Of a DNA stretch of 64,000 nucleotides, positions 9,638 through 18,236 are shown in pieces. The position numbers and the translations under genes were made by a program. The stretch's first letter is position 1, and every line of letters begins with the position of its first letter. The notes under the pieces are model-generated. The model was given only the letters and a program-made list of their open reading frames with translations. It searched no databases and had not been told where the DNA came from. The stretch is from positions 992,001-1,056,000 of the forward strand of contig OZ241385.1 of the NCBI GenBank assembly GCA_965200825.1, written 5' to 3'. The DNA is from Bin80 sp026709335. Lineage in GTDB: Bacteria; Bacteroidota; Rhodothermia; Rhodothermales; Bin80.

Positions 9638-10174
9638 ATGAAAATACTATTCAGTTTTTGCTTGTTTTTCGTATGGTTCGTCACCCCTGTAATTGCGCAG
9701 CACAAGATTGCCTATGTTGATTCCGAACGGATATATGACAATTATCCTGAATTCTCTACGGCGCAACAATCCTTGGATCGAATTGCTCAGCAATGGGAAC
9801 AGGACCTGAGCGAGCGCCAAAACGAAGTTGATGAAATGTTCGAGGAGTACCAGGCACGTGAACTTCTGTATACAGCAGAATCACGTCAGCAAAAACAGAA
9901 TGAAATTATTGCTGCTGAGGAAGAACTAGAGCGTTTACGAGTTCAATATTTTGGCCCGGAGGGGCAATTGTTTCAGCAACAGGAACAAGTTTTGCGCCCG
10001 ATACAGGAAAAGGTTCTCATAGCAATTGAACAAGTGGCAGAGGATGAGGGATATGACTATGTATTTGATCGAGGAGGTGATTTCATCTTTTTGTATACAA
10101 ATGAAAGGCTTGATATTACAGACATCGTCCTGGAAGAGTTGGGCATTGATGTGATCCGAAATCCAGGACAATAA
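9638..10174 (+). CDS. periplasmic chaperone, OmpH/Skp family (copy 1)
   Basis: A 178-residue protein with a signal peptide (MKILFSFCLFFVWFVTPVIAQ). The short KIAYVDSERIYDNYPEF segment typical of Skp/OmpH follows, and then a long coiled-coil stretch rich in Glu and Gln over roughly residues 45-115. The C-terminal GYDYVFDRGGDFIFLY segment closes the body domain. Skp trimers hold unfolded outer-membrane proteins in the periplasm. Its position 19 bases after bamA supports this role. A related copy follows at once, suggesting an old tandem duplication. Confidence 0.88.
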   Translation: MKILFSFCLFFVWFVTPVIAQHKIAYVDSERIYDNYPEFSTAQQSLDRIAQQWEQDLSERQNEVDEMFEEYQARELLYTAESRQQKQNEIIAAEEELERLRVQYFGPEGQLFQQQEQVLRPIQEKVLIAIEQVAEDEGYDYVFDRGGDFIFLYTNERLDITDIVLEELGIDVIRNPGQ

Positions 10175-10203
10175 GTTTCACAACATTTAATTCATATAAT
10201 TCT

Positions 10204-10791
10204 ATGCGACTATTTTCGCTTAAACGCAGTATTGGTTGTTTATTTGCTGCATCACTCGTCGGATTTATTGCTGTGGCGCAGGCACAGCAACTTCCAGCTC
10301 TCAGGATAGGATACACCGATCATGAGGTGTTGATTTCAAATATGCCTCAAACTCGTGTGATACAAGAGGAGCTGCAGGCTGAGTTGGAAAGTGGGCAAAG
10401 AGTTCTTCAGTCCATGCAGGAGGATCTCGCGGGGAAGCTCGACCGTTACCAGAAGCAACAGGCTTTGTTATCGGAGGAGCGTAGGGAAGAGCGCCAGCAG
10501 GAATTAATTTCTCTTGAAGAAGATCTCCGTAATAAAGCTTCTGAACTTGAGCAGGATCTAGTCCAGCGCGAAATTGATCTGATGGGGCCTATTTTTCAGC
10601 AGGTTGATACAGCAATTCAAACGATTGCTGCCGAAAAGGGTCTTGATTTGGTGCTCCGCACTCAGGCAGGCCCATCACAACCCATTTTACTTTACGCAAA
10701 CGAAGATCGGATTACAGATATTACCATTGAGGTTGCCCGGGAACTGGGTATCGATGTTGATGCAGCAATGCAACAATCCGAGGGCAACTAG
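10204..10791 (+). CDS. periplasmic chaperone, OmpH/Skp family (copy 2)
   Basis: A 195-residue relative of the preceding gene with a signal peptide that ends AVAQA before QQLPALRIGY. It contains the IGYTDHEVLISNMPQTR segment, a coiled coil over roughly residues 50-125, and a GLDLVLRTQ region matching the GYDYVFDR part of copy 1. It lies 29 bases after copy 1. Duplicated skp genes downstream of bamA are common in Bacteroidota and relatives. Confidence 0.86.
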   Translation: MRLFSLKRSIGCLFAASLVGFIAVAQAQQLPALRIGYTDHEVLISNMPQTRVIQEELQAELESGQRVLQSMQEDLAGKLDRYQKQQALLSEERREERQQELISLEEDLRNKASELEQDLVQREIDLMGPIFQQVDTAIQTIAAEKGLDLVLRTQAGPSQPILLYANEDRITDITIEVARELGIDVDAAMQQSEGN

Positions 10792-10842
10792 AGTGTTGGA
10801 TCAAATACCCGCTAATAGTTCCTATTGATTCCAGATTTCTTC

Positions 10843-11649
10843 ATGGAAGGTGTTAGGCGGGTAACAACTCAAACATTTCGCCAAATGAAGGCGCGCGGTG
10901 TGCCGATAGCAGTTCTTACGGCATACGATTACACTATGGCGCGTATTTTGGATCGCGCTGGCGTGGATGCCCTTTTGGTAGGCGACTCGGCTTCAAATGT
11001 TATAGCGGGGCATGAGACCACACTTCCAATCACACTCGATCAGATGATTTATCATGCCCAGTGCGTTGTTCGTGCTGTAAAACGCGCGTTTGTAATCGTG
11101 GACTTGCCGTTTGGGAGCTATCAGGGAAACAGTCAAGAAGCTTTGGTGTCAACAATTCGTGTAATGAAGGAAGCTGGTGCTCACGCGGTGAAGATAGAAG
11201 GAGGGAGAACAGCTGTACGTGCCATAGAAAACATTTCTCGGTCAGGTATTCCTGTAATGGGGCACCTGGGGTTGACCCCTCAAAGTATATATCATTTTGG
11301 AACATACAAGGCTCGTGGCAAGAACCCCGAAGAAGCTGAGCAACTCAGAGAAGATGCGCTGGAACTCCAGAAAGCTGGATGTTTTGCAGTAGTTTTAGAG
11401 AAAATTCCCGCGAGTTTGGCAAGAGAAATTTCTACATCGTTGATGATTCCAACCATCGGGATTGGGGCAGGGAATGCGTGTGATGGCCAAGTACTTGTCA
11501 CTCATGATGCGCTTGGCTTAAGTACTGATTTCAATCCACGCTTCGTTCGCCGCTATGCCAATTTGACAGATGTCACGACTAAGGCAGTCGAAAATTATGT
11601 TGATAATGTGCGAAATCGCACCTTTCCATCTCCAGAAGAGAGTTATTAA
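10843..11649 (+). CDS. panB: 3-methyl-2-oxobutanoate hydroxymethyltransferase
   Basis: The enzyme makes ketopantoate from 2-oxoisovalerate and 5,10-methylene-tetrahydrofolate, the first step of pantothenate synthesis. The metal-binding LLVGDSASNV segment, the VDLPFGSYQ loop, VKIEGG, GHLGLTPQS and the catalytic-Glu region VVLEKIP are all present in order. I prefer the ATG at 10843, giving 268 residues; a TTG at 10825 would add six more. It lies just before surE with a three-base gap and probably forms one transcript with it. Confidence 0.93.
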   Translation: MEGVRRVTTQTFRQMKARGVPIAVLTAYDYTMARILDRAGVDALLVGDSASNVIAGHETTLPITLDQMIYHAQCVVRAVKRAFVIVDLPFGSYQGNSQEALVSTIRVMKEAGAHAVKIEGGRTAVRAIENISRSGIPVMGHLGLTPQSIYHFGTYKARGKNPEEAEQLREDALELQKAGCFAVVLEKIPASLAREISTSLMIPTIGIGAGNACDGQVLVTHDALGLSTDFNPRFVRRYANLTDVTTKAVENYVDNVRNRTFPSPEESY

Positions 11650-11652
11650 CCT

Positions 11653-12492
11653 ATGCCCAGTGAAGCAAAGCAGAAAATGATACAATCACGGCGGCGCCCG
11701 TTGATTCTTGTGACTAATGATGATGGGATTACTGCCCCGGGTATTCGTGCACTCACGAAAGCAATGGACGCTCTGGGAGATGTTGTTGTGGTTGCTCCAG
11801 CTGACGAGCAAAGCGCAGTAGGACATTCAATCACTTTGGATCGCCCTATTCGTGTTAAGGACTATAATTTTGGCGGCGAATTAAGTCATGTACACGCCTT
11901 AGCCATTACAGGAACTCCCTGTGACTGTATGAAACTCGCATTGCATGAATTGATGCATCGTAAGCCTGATTTAGCTGTCAGTGGAATCAACATGGGTTCA
12001 AATATTGCAATCAATGTGATTTATTCTGGTACGATCAGTGCGGCTACCGAATCTTCAGTGAACGGGATTGACTCGATTGCCTTTAGTCTAGATTCAAAGG
12101 ATCCGAATGCCGATTTTATTCCGGCCGGCAATTACGCGAAGATTATTGCTCAGAAAGTGCTTCGGAGTCAACTTCCAACGGGGGTTGTCCTCAGCGCAAA
12201 TATCCCCGCCATTCCTGAACATGAAATCAATGGAATTCAAGTTACTCGCCAGGCGAGATCCAGATGGCAAGAAGGGTTCGTCGGGCGGACAGATCCTTCA
12301 AATAAACAGTACTATTGGTATCGTGGAGTACTGAACATTTTGGATGATTCACCGGACACAGATAACCAGAGTGTCGAGGACGGGTATGTATCTGTTACGC
12401 CCCTACAATATGATCGTACGTCTTACGGATGTTTAGACGTATTGAGGACTTGGCGTTGGGCAGATGCTAAGGATCAAAGCTTCCTGAAATAG
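11653..12492 (+). CDS. surE: 5'/3'-nucleotidase SurE
   Basis: A 279-residue metal-dependent nucleotidase that removes phosphate from nucleoside monophosphates and is linked to survival in stationary phase. The Asp pair in LVTNDDGITAPGI near residue 22, the SAVGHSITL loop and the conserved SGINMGSNIAINVIYSGTIS metal-binding segment are intact. The length is slightly above the ~250 typical of the family. The 3' end overlaps the end of the convergent dehydratase gene by 19 bases. Confidence 0.94.
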   Translation: MPSEAKQKMIQSRRRPLILVTNDDGITAPGIRALTKAMDALGDVVVVAPADEQSAVGHSITLDRPIRVKDYNFGGELSHVHALAITGTPCDCMKLALHELMHRKPDLAVSGINMGSNIAINVIYSGTISAATESSVNGIDSIAFSLDSKDPNADFIPAGNYAKIIAQKVLRSQLPTGVVLSANIPAIPEHEINGIQVTRQARSRWQEGFVGRTDPSNKQYYWYRGVLNILDDSPDTDNQSVEDGYVSVTPLQYDRTSYGCLDVLRTWRWADAKDQSFLK

Positions 12493-13439
12493 GAGGCCAT
12501 TTGAGGAAGATCTACATTCCCGCCACTCAGGATGACTCCAATGTTCATTCCCTCTACGCTAACGGCTTCGCTCAGTACAGCGGCCACTCCTAACGCCCCG
12601 GTTGGTTCGACAACAATTTTCATTCTTTCCCACAAAAATTTCACGGCGTGGATAATGGCCGTTTCTGTTACGGTCACAATATTGTCAGCGAAGCTACGAA
12701 TAATCTGAAAGGGAAGTTCCCCGAGGGAGAGCGTACGTGCGCCGTCTGCAATAGTATCAGGATTTTTCACAGTATGGAGGATCCCACTCTTGAAACTGAG
12801 TGTTGCATCATTTGCCATCTCCGGCTCAACACCAATGACTCGTGTTTGAGACTGCATTGCATGAGCAACTAGGGCAGAGCCAGATAGAAGTCCACCGCCG
12901 CCGCAAGGTACCAGGAGCATATCCAGGTTAGGATGCATATTTAGCAGTTCCAGTGCTACGGTTCCTTGACCGGCGATAATATGTGGATGATCATAAGGAG
13001 GAATGATTGGCAAATCTTTTTCCTTTGCCAAATTCAGCGCGAGAGCTTCACGGCTTGTTTCATTTCGATCATACAGGATAATCTCTGCTCCGTAATCGCT
13101 TGTGGCAGCACGCTTGACACTTGGTGCATCTCGAGGCATGATAATCGTAGGGCGGATGCCTAGATAATTTCCGGCGAGAGCAACCGCCTGGGCATGATTA
13201 CCTGATGAAAAGGTGAGTACTTCACTGGTTGAATCAGGAAGCTGGCGCAATGTATTGTAAGCGCCGCGGAATTTGAAACTTCCGGATTTTTGAAAGTTCT
13301 CACACTTCACATATAAGCGTGCGCCCGTATGCTCATTCAAAGTATTTGAGGTAAGCACCGGGGTTTGGTTGGCAACGTCCTGGAGCCGGCTGGCAGCCAA
13401 ACAAATATCTTCAAATTCCACACTGAAAAGACTCGTCAC
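12474..13439 (-). CDS. threonine/serine dehydratase or serine racemase (PLP fold type II)
   Basis: A 321-residue PLP enzyme. The lysine that binds PLP is in SGSFKFRGA near residue 54, followed by SSGNHAQAVA and the glycine-rich phosphate loop PCGGGGLLSG. The protein ends without an ACT regulatory domain, so it resembles the short catabolic threonine dehydratases and serine racemases rather than full-length biosynthetic IlvA. The sequence does not settle which substrate is used. It overlaps surE tail to tail and starts four bases inside the end of the DUF4342 gene. Confidence 0.85.
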   Translation of the reverse strand: MTSLFSVEFEDICLAASRLQDVANQTPVLTSNTLNEHTGARLYVKCENFQKSGSFKFRGAYNTLRQLPDSTSEVLTFSSGNHAQAVALAGNYLGIRPTIIMPRDAPSVKRAATSDYGAEIILYDRNETSREALALNLAKEKDLPIIPPYDHPHIIAGQGTVALELLNMHPNLDMLLVPCGGGGLLSGSALVAHAMQSQTRVIGVEPEMANDATLSFKSGILHTVKNPDTIADGARTLSLGELPFQIIRSFADNIVTVTETAIIHAVKFLWERMKIVVEPTGALGVAAVLSEAVSVEGMNIGVILSGGNVDLPQMASYFRKL

Positions 13440-13768
13440 GGTAGATCATCAGCCTCTTGTGAGGAACGATGTTCGATTTCTTCGGAAGTTTTTCGTTCAA
13501 TACGAACTGTCACATCCGTAACCAAGGCTGCAATTGCACCGATCGCTGCAAGGGTAGGAGCAAGGAGAACAGCAGCAAGGGAGCCTCCTAGGCCTACATA
13601 GAGAGGGAAGTCAGCAATAGTACGCCCCTCTTTGATGATAGATATTTTTCGCACCCGTCCTTCTCGTGCAAGTTCTTTTACCTTGTCAACCAACTGGGAT
13701 CCCTCAACTTTAATTTCTTCAAAGCGCTCTCCGATACGTTCTCCGATGTTATTATTACGTGAAGTCAT
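13436..13768 (-). CDS. DUF4342 domain protein
   Basis: About 110 residues, starting at the ATG at 13766-13768. It contains KVEGSQLVDKVKELAREG followed by IIKEGRTIADFPL and a hydrophobic segment (LAAVLLAPTLAAIGAIAALV) that is probably membrane-associated. This order of charged helix, short strands and hydrophobic segment matches DUF4342, which has no known function. The gene ends with a four-base overlap with the dehydratase start, so they share a transcript. Confidence 0.75.
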   Translation of the reverse strand: MTSRNNNIGERIGERFEEIKVEGSQLVDKVKELAREGRVRKISIIKEGRTIADFPLYVGLGGSLAAVLLAPTLAAIGAIAALVTDVTVRIERKTSEEIEHRSSQEADDLP

Positions 13769-14107
13769 GAAATAGAATAAACTAATGTGTCTAACGTTAC
13801 GCAATCTCTTGCTTCCGGTTGCGTAGCATGATTAACTTAAGTTGCCTGGTGGGTTTTATGCCATACTGGAGATAAGGTTATATCGTAAACTCAAAATTTG
13901 GAAACGAGAATCTTCAAATATAAGTTTATGAAGTCTGCGAGTGATGCCTTATTTACCAATAATCCATGAATACTTGTGAATTTGACGGCATTGATTACAA
14001 TGGCGTTTGTGCACTATTCGACCCAAGTCAGCAGTATTAATGAAATTGAAATTTAAAACGAATTTCGATAAAAATAACAGAGTTTCACGAAATATATTGT
14101 GAGAAAG
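13769..14107. other. intergenic region between divergent genes
   Basis: A stretch of 339 bases between the minus-strand DUF4342 gene and the plus-strand glycosyltransferase. It must hold both promoters. I see no open frame, RNA gene or convincing hairpin in it. The right half is AT-rich. Confidence 0.5.
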
Positions 14108-15250
14108 ATGTCGATAAGTGACCATCATCGTATTGTGCTTGTAAGCCCAATGTATCCCTTCCGGGGAGGTATAGCTCATTTATCCGAGGGCATAGCAAAA
14201 GGATTTGTAGAGCGCGGGCATCAGGTTCGGGCGATAACTTTTACTCGTCAATATCCTGCTCTCCTGTTTCCAGGTAAGACTCAGTATGAAACCAATCTTG
14301 TTCCCGGCCGGGTAGTAGAGGCGGAGCGATTGATTGATTCAGTGAATCCTCTTTCATGGTTTAAAGCTGCTAAGCGCATCCGAGACTTGGCGCCTGATGT
14401 TGTAATATTTCGATATTGGCTGCCTTTTTTTGCTCCCGCCTTTGGCACAATTGCTCGGAATCTTGCCCGCGCTCGTATTAAATGTGTCGTCATAGTTGAC
14501 AATGCTTTACCCCACGAACGTAGAGCTGGAGATGTTTCATTGGGCCGGTATTTTTTCAAGACAATACACGGATGTGTGGTAATGTCCTCTTCCGTAGGCC
14601 ATGATATGGATTTGCTCAATCCCTCTTGTCCAAGAGCATTTGCCCCCCATCCGCTGTATGACACCTTTGGTAAACCAGCAAACAGGGGGCATGCACGTAA
14701 GAAATTGCAACTAGACCCGGACGCACCCGTGCTTCTTTTTTTTGGATTTATCAGGAAGTACAAAGGCTTACAAATACTAATAGAAAGCATGGATAAGGTC
14801 CGAAGAGCACTCCCGGAAATTTGTCTATTGATAGCAGGAGAATTTTATGAGGAAGAAGCGCTGTGTAAGGATAGGGTTAAAGCACTTGGCTTATCTAAGC
14901 ATGTGAGCTTCTTTGATCAATATATTCCCAAAGATGAGGTAGCCGATTATTTTGCTGCAACTGATGTAGTCGTACAGCCATACTTGTCTGCTACCCAGAG
15001 TGGGGTAGCACAGGTCGCATATCATTTTGAGGTTCCCATTATTACCACGGATGTAGGGGGACTCTCTGAAACGATACCTCATGAAAAAGCCGGCCTTATT
15101 GTTCCGCCAAATGATGCCGCGGCTTTAGCAGGTGCGATCATCAGATATTTTTCAGGGAGCATGAAAGATCAACTAACTCAAGGTATTCTGCACCAGAAGC
15201 GGTTATTTGGGTGGGATAGATTTCTAGATGCTATTGAATCAGTGATGTAA
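14108..15250 (+). CDS. glycosyltransferase family 4
   Basis: About 380 residues with two Rossmann-like domains (GT-B). The N-terminal part has SPMYPFRGGIAHLSEGIAKG, the donor-site region. The C-terminal part has LLFFGFIRKYKGLQIL and the retaining GT4 signature region AGLIVPPNDAAALAGAI. It transfers a sugar from a nucleotide sugar to an acceptor that cannot be named. I prefer the ATG at 14108, which follows an AG-rich stretch; a GTG nine bases upstream is possible. It stands beside a polysaccharide-methyltransferase-like gene, suggesting surface glycan synthesis. Confidence 0.88.
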   Translation: MSISDHHRIVLVSPMYPFRGGIAHLSEGIAKGFVERGHQVRAITFTRQYPALLFPGKTQYETNLVPGRVVEAERLIDSVNPLSWFKAAKRIRDLAPDVVIFRYWLPFFAPAFGTIARNLARARIKCVVIVDNALPHERRAGDVSLGRYFFKTIHGCVVMSSSVGHDMDLLNPSCPRAFAPHPLYDTFGKPANRGHARKKLQLDPDAPVLLFFGFIRKYKGLQILIESMDKVRRALPEICLLIAGEFYEEEALCKDRVKALGLSKHVSFFDQYIPKDEVADYFAATDVVVQPYLSATQSGVAQVAYHFEVPIITTDVGGLSETIPHEKAGLIVPPNDAAALAGAIIRYFSGSMKDQLTQGILHQKRLFGWDRFLDAIESVM

Positions 15251-15419
15251 ATCTCAATGCAGTCTTACGATTTAGTGACTCACACAAATCTTCTCAAAAA
15301 TATACTTTTAGGGTTTCCTGTCACTGAACATCTCATTGTCTATCGAAGCCGAGGGGGTAGTAGATCTTGAAGTAACCGGAGGCAGGCTATTGGATGTTGG
15401 ACTCAAATTTGGAAAAGAG

Positions 15420-16007
15420 TTATGCAATCAAAGTATTAAATTTTGTTTGAACGAGCGATTTGTGGAACAATTTATCGATGATATTATCGGGTTCTCCAAT
15501 GAATTTTTTAAAGTATTTTCGTTCTACTTTTCGATTACAATCATGAACCAGTATATGCTTGTAATTTAACCGAGATGCTGAATAAATGCTTTGCATTCTC
15601 CCCGGAGTCTTTCTGTTTGATCCCAGTGGGGCATCTACAAAAATAACATCCCAATCAAGGTTCAGAATTGTATCTGGCAGACAAAGAGCCAGTTTTACAG
15701 CTTGATTCATAAGCCGTCGCCATTGTAATCTCTTGGTTGTATAGTTCACCATTTCTATTTGAATTTCGGGGATTTTATCCTTGATCCGGTTTGCCCAAAT
15801 CAGACTATTTTCCAGAAACCATGTCATTCCTCCTTGATTGAGTTTAATCCAATAAGGGCTATCATAACCAACTCCAAAAACCAGGACATTACAAGGTGTA
15901 TAGGACTGGATTAAAGCTCCGATGAATTGATATTCTTTTAGTGAGCAATTTTTTGGATTTGAATTTACTAATTCTTGGAAATCAACTTCATTTTTCCTTT
16001 CTTTCAT
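15420..16007 (-). CDS. DUF579-like polysaccharide O-methyltransferase (GXMT/IRX15 family)
   Basis: A 195-residue protein that reads like the plant DUF579 family of glucuronoxylan 4-O-methyltransferases and IRX15 proteins. In order it has CNVLVFGVGYDSPYW, LNQGGMTWFLE, VNYTTK, WDVIFVDAPLG, PGRMQSIYSA and HDCNRKVER. In that family these form the S-adenosylmethionine pocket and the substrate site. By analogy it may methylate a uronic acid or other hexose in a surface polysaccharide, but the substrate is inference. The gene is AT-rich and stands alone against an IS element, which suggests transfer. No transmembrane segment is visible. Confidence 0.7.
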   Translation of the reverse strand: MKERKNEVDFQELVNSNPKNCSLKEYQFIGALIQSYTPCNVLVFGVGYDSPYWIKLNQGGMTWFLENSLIWANRIKDKIPEIQIEMVNYTTKRLQWRRLMNQAVKLALCLPDTILNLDWDVIFVDAPLGSNRKTPGRMQSIYSASRLNYKHILVHDCNRKVERKYFKKFIGEPDNIIDKLFHKSLVQTKFNTLIA

Positions 16008-16104
16008 TACTATTATTTTGGGAATTATATATTTTGGATGGCATTTTTATAGAACAATCGGTGGTGAAAAATAACGGTTTTATATAATTTTAGATCTTAT
16101 AGCG

Positions 16105-16170
16105 GGACGGTTCTGGTTGGTTTGCGCTACCTTAGCGCTTATTTACCTATTAACCAGACAAGAACTGTCC
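16105..16170 (+). ncRNA. candidate structured RNA (possible bridge-RNA part) at the IS110-type left end
   Basis: Nested inverted repeats cover the left end just before the transposase start: an outer 10-base stem with one G-U pair, a tggtt/aacca step, and an inner gcgcta-cct-tagcgc hairpin. The same fold can be drawn with small changes in the short derivative at about 3922-3989. IS110-family elements are known to encode bridge RNAs in a non-coding end, but whether this is one is inference. The longer right end is an equally good candidate. Confidence 0.35.
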
Positions 16171-16171
16171 T

Positions 16172-17240
16172 ATGTAAAACTACATCAAAACATTCACTTC
16201 TGCATCTCCGATCTCTGTTGAGATGGATGTGCACAAAAAGGCGATAGCATCGTGTATCTATCATGCGAAGACCGGCGCGACTTTGGATGAACGGGAATTG
16301 CCTCATGATCTTCCGAGGATTACAAAATATCTTCGGAAAGTACAAGATCATCATGGCCTACTGCGTTCCTGCTATGAGGCGTCATCCTGTGGCTTTGGAT
16401 TACAGCGCACGTTGGAAGCGAATGGGATTTTTTGCGAAGTGGTTGCTCCTTCGTCGATTCCGCGTCGTTCAGGGGATCGGGTAAAAACCGATCGGCGGGA
16501 TGCCCGGAAGTTGGCAACGCTGTATGCTGCTGGATGATTGACTCCGATCTGTATTCCGGATGAAGAGCAGGAGGCGCTCCGCTCCTTACTGCGCTGTCGG
16601 GGGGATTTATCCGAGACCGTGACCCGGACGAAGCAGCGGATCTTGGCGTTTCTTCAGGTCCGCGGGTTTGAGTACTCAGGCAGAACCCGTTGGACCAAGA
16701 TGTTTCACACGTGGCTTCGTGCGTTGCCGGTCATTGGGGTGGATCAGAACACCTTACACACGTATCTGCATCAGTTGGATCAACTGGAGCAGGAAGTGCT
16801 TCGAATTGAAGGAGATTTATCGGAGCAGGTCGAGCAAGGTCCTTATGGAGCACCGGTCAAGGTGTTACTCGCATTCCGCGGGATTGGCTTGGTGACGGCA
16901 TTGACATTTGTTTTGGAGCTGGGGGATCTTCGGCGTTTTGCAGTTCCGCGCCAATTGATGGCGTATTTGAGCTTGGTTCCGAGTGAACACAGTTCTGGGG
17001 CGCACACCCAACGAGGCGGGATCACCAAGACCGGAAACACCCATGCGCGAAAAGCTCTGGTTTCGGCTGCCTGGAAATATGCACACCCTCCTCGCAGCAG
17101 CCGTATGCTTCAACAACGACAAAAAGCGATTTCGTCACCTGAGTCAAGCCAAATCTCGATGTATCGCGAATACAGCGGTCGCACGGAAATTCGTTGGCTT
17201 TCTTTGGGGAGCATTACACCTGGAAACTCCGTTAACCTAG
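16172..17240 (+). pseudogene. IS110-family transposase, inactivated
   Basis: The N-terminal DEDD domain is clear: MDVHKK at 16223, YEAS, and KTDRRDARKLA. The C-terminal Transposase_20 domain is also clear, with FRGIGLVTALTFVLELG and GGITKTGNTHARKAL. Three lesions are visible. Codon 2 of the likely original start at 16172 is TAA, where the short derivative has CAA. An in-frame TGA sits at 16535-16537 between the two domains. After about 17100 the frame is lost, and the family's C-terminal AVARKFVGFLWGALHLE continues in another frame to 17240. A restart at 16223 would give only a 104-residue fragment. Confidence 0.85.
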
Positions 17241-17676
17241 ATCCTCAACATACATGTGTATATCCTGACTTATGGAGAAGCGATTGGCACGGTAGGAGAA
17301 CCCACGCAATTCCCTTGCGATAGCCAGCTTCGTGCCGGTGAACTCGCGTTTTTAGATTGTGGCAGCTCCGTACGAACTCGAAATCATGCGTTCAACCCTT
17401 GTGGCCAAACACGCGAATACCAGACTGATTCACCGTCGAAGCGGCCAGATCGATTCTCCATAGGTCAAACTACATGAAATGACGTAACTTTATCGACACA
17501 TACCGCCCCGTAGCCTTACCTGACGGACGTCCTACTATACCAGGGGATTATATACGTGAGAAGTTCTTGCAAAACCCCATGTAGAAGCTGTAAATCACGT
17601 CTCTGAAAACTCCCAGTGATATGTTTGTAACTGGAACAAGAGAGTTTTGCAATAGGCTAGTGAGTAACCAAGTTTT

Positions 17677-17981
17677 TTAAGATTCAGGAAGTTGAGGCAG
17701 GTCTGGTGGTTTTAAGTGTTTGATCACATGCTCAATAACATATATGGCTTTAAGATTTCCGTGTTCATCAACTCTTTGGATAATCCTTGTATTGCAGATC
17801 AAAGTATCTCCTTTTGTAAAAGAGATCAAACTATTTTCTACTTTTTCTAAAAACTTTTGGGAATTCGTTTAAAAAGAAAAGTTTCACACGCACCTCTTCC
17901 GGTCTTCAAAAATGTGAAATTTTTGAGGGACGCGTTCTGCACCAATCTGCGATTGATCGGATCAACAATAACTGGATTTTC
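17677..17981 (-). pseudogene. C-terminal remnant of an unrecognised gene, frameshifted
   Basis: Two adjacent frames read as one protein tail. The first runs ENPVIVDP, FTFLKTGRGACETF and KRIPKSF. The second continues LEKVENSLISFTKGDTL, TRIIQRVDEHGNLKAIY and ends HLKPPDLPQLPES. They join at a run of five T on the coding strand, where one extra T would restore the frame. The upstream end is closed by a stop at 17982-17984 and I see no clear N-terminal part. I do not recognise the family. It lies between two IS elements. Confidence 0.5.
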
Positions 17982-18236
17982 CTATTTGTACGATACGATC
18001 ATCTGCTTTGTGCAGATTTCAAAGATGGAGGAGAGGGCATCTGTTCAATTGCCAAACTCGTTTATGTTTATGAGAGTCCCATTGTCTCGATCTGGGCTCT
18101 AACGTCTTATCGGGCATAAAGGCCGGGTTGCTATCCCATATATTGAGTCTTTCCACCAGGTGGAGACTAAATTCCCAACGGAGCATATCCCGGCTACCAG
18201 ATCCGCAAGCATCCGTCGCAAGGCACAATGAAAGTC

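Larger units (their letters stand above)
16092..17550 (+). mobile_element. decayed IS110-family (probably IS1111-like) insertion sequence
   Basis: The boundaries come from alignment with the short derivative at 3911-4262, which shares both ends. The element has a ~80-base left non-coding part, a broken transposase and a right non-coding part of about 310 bases. The left end can fold: ggacggttct (16105-16114) pairs with agaactgtcc (16161-16170), and inside it gcgcta (16124-16129) pairs with tagcgc (16133-16138). No terminal inverted repeats or target duplication are obvious, as expected for IS110 relatives. Confidence 0.8.

Noticed and set aside
16535..16537. TGA recoded as an amino acid in the IS110 transposase
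   Set aside because: Neighbouring genes use TGA as a normal stop, and the same gene has two other lesions, so a dead gene is simpler.
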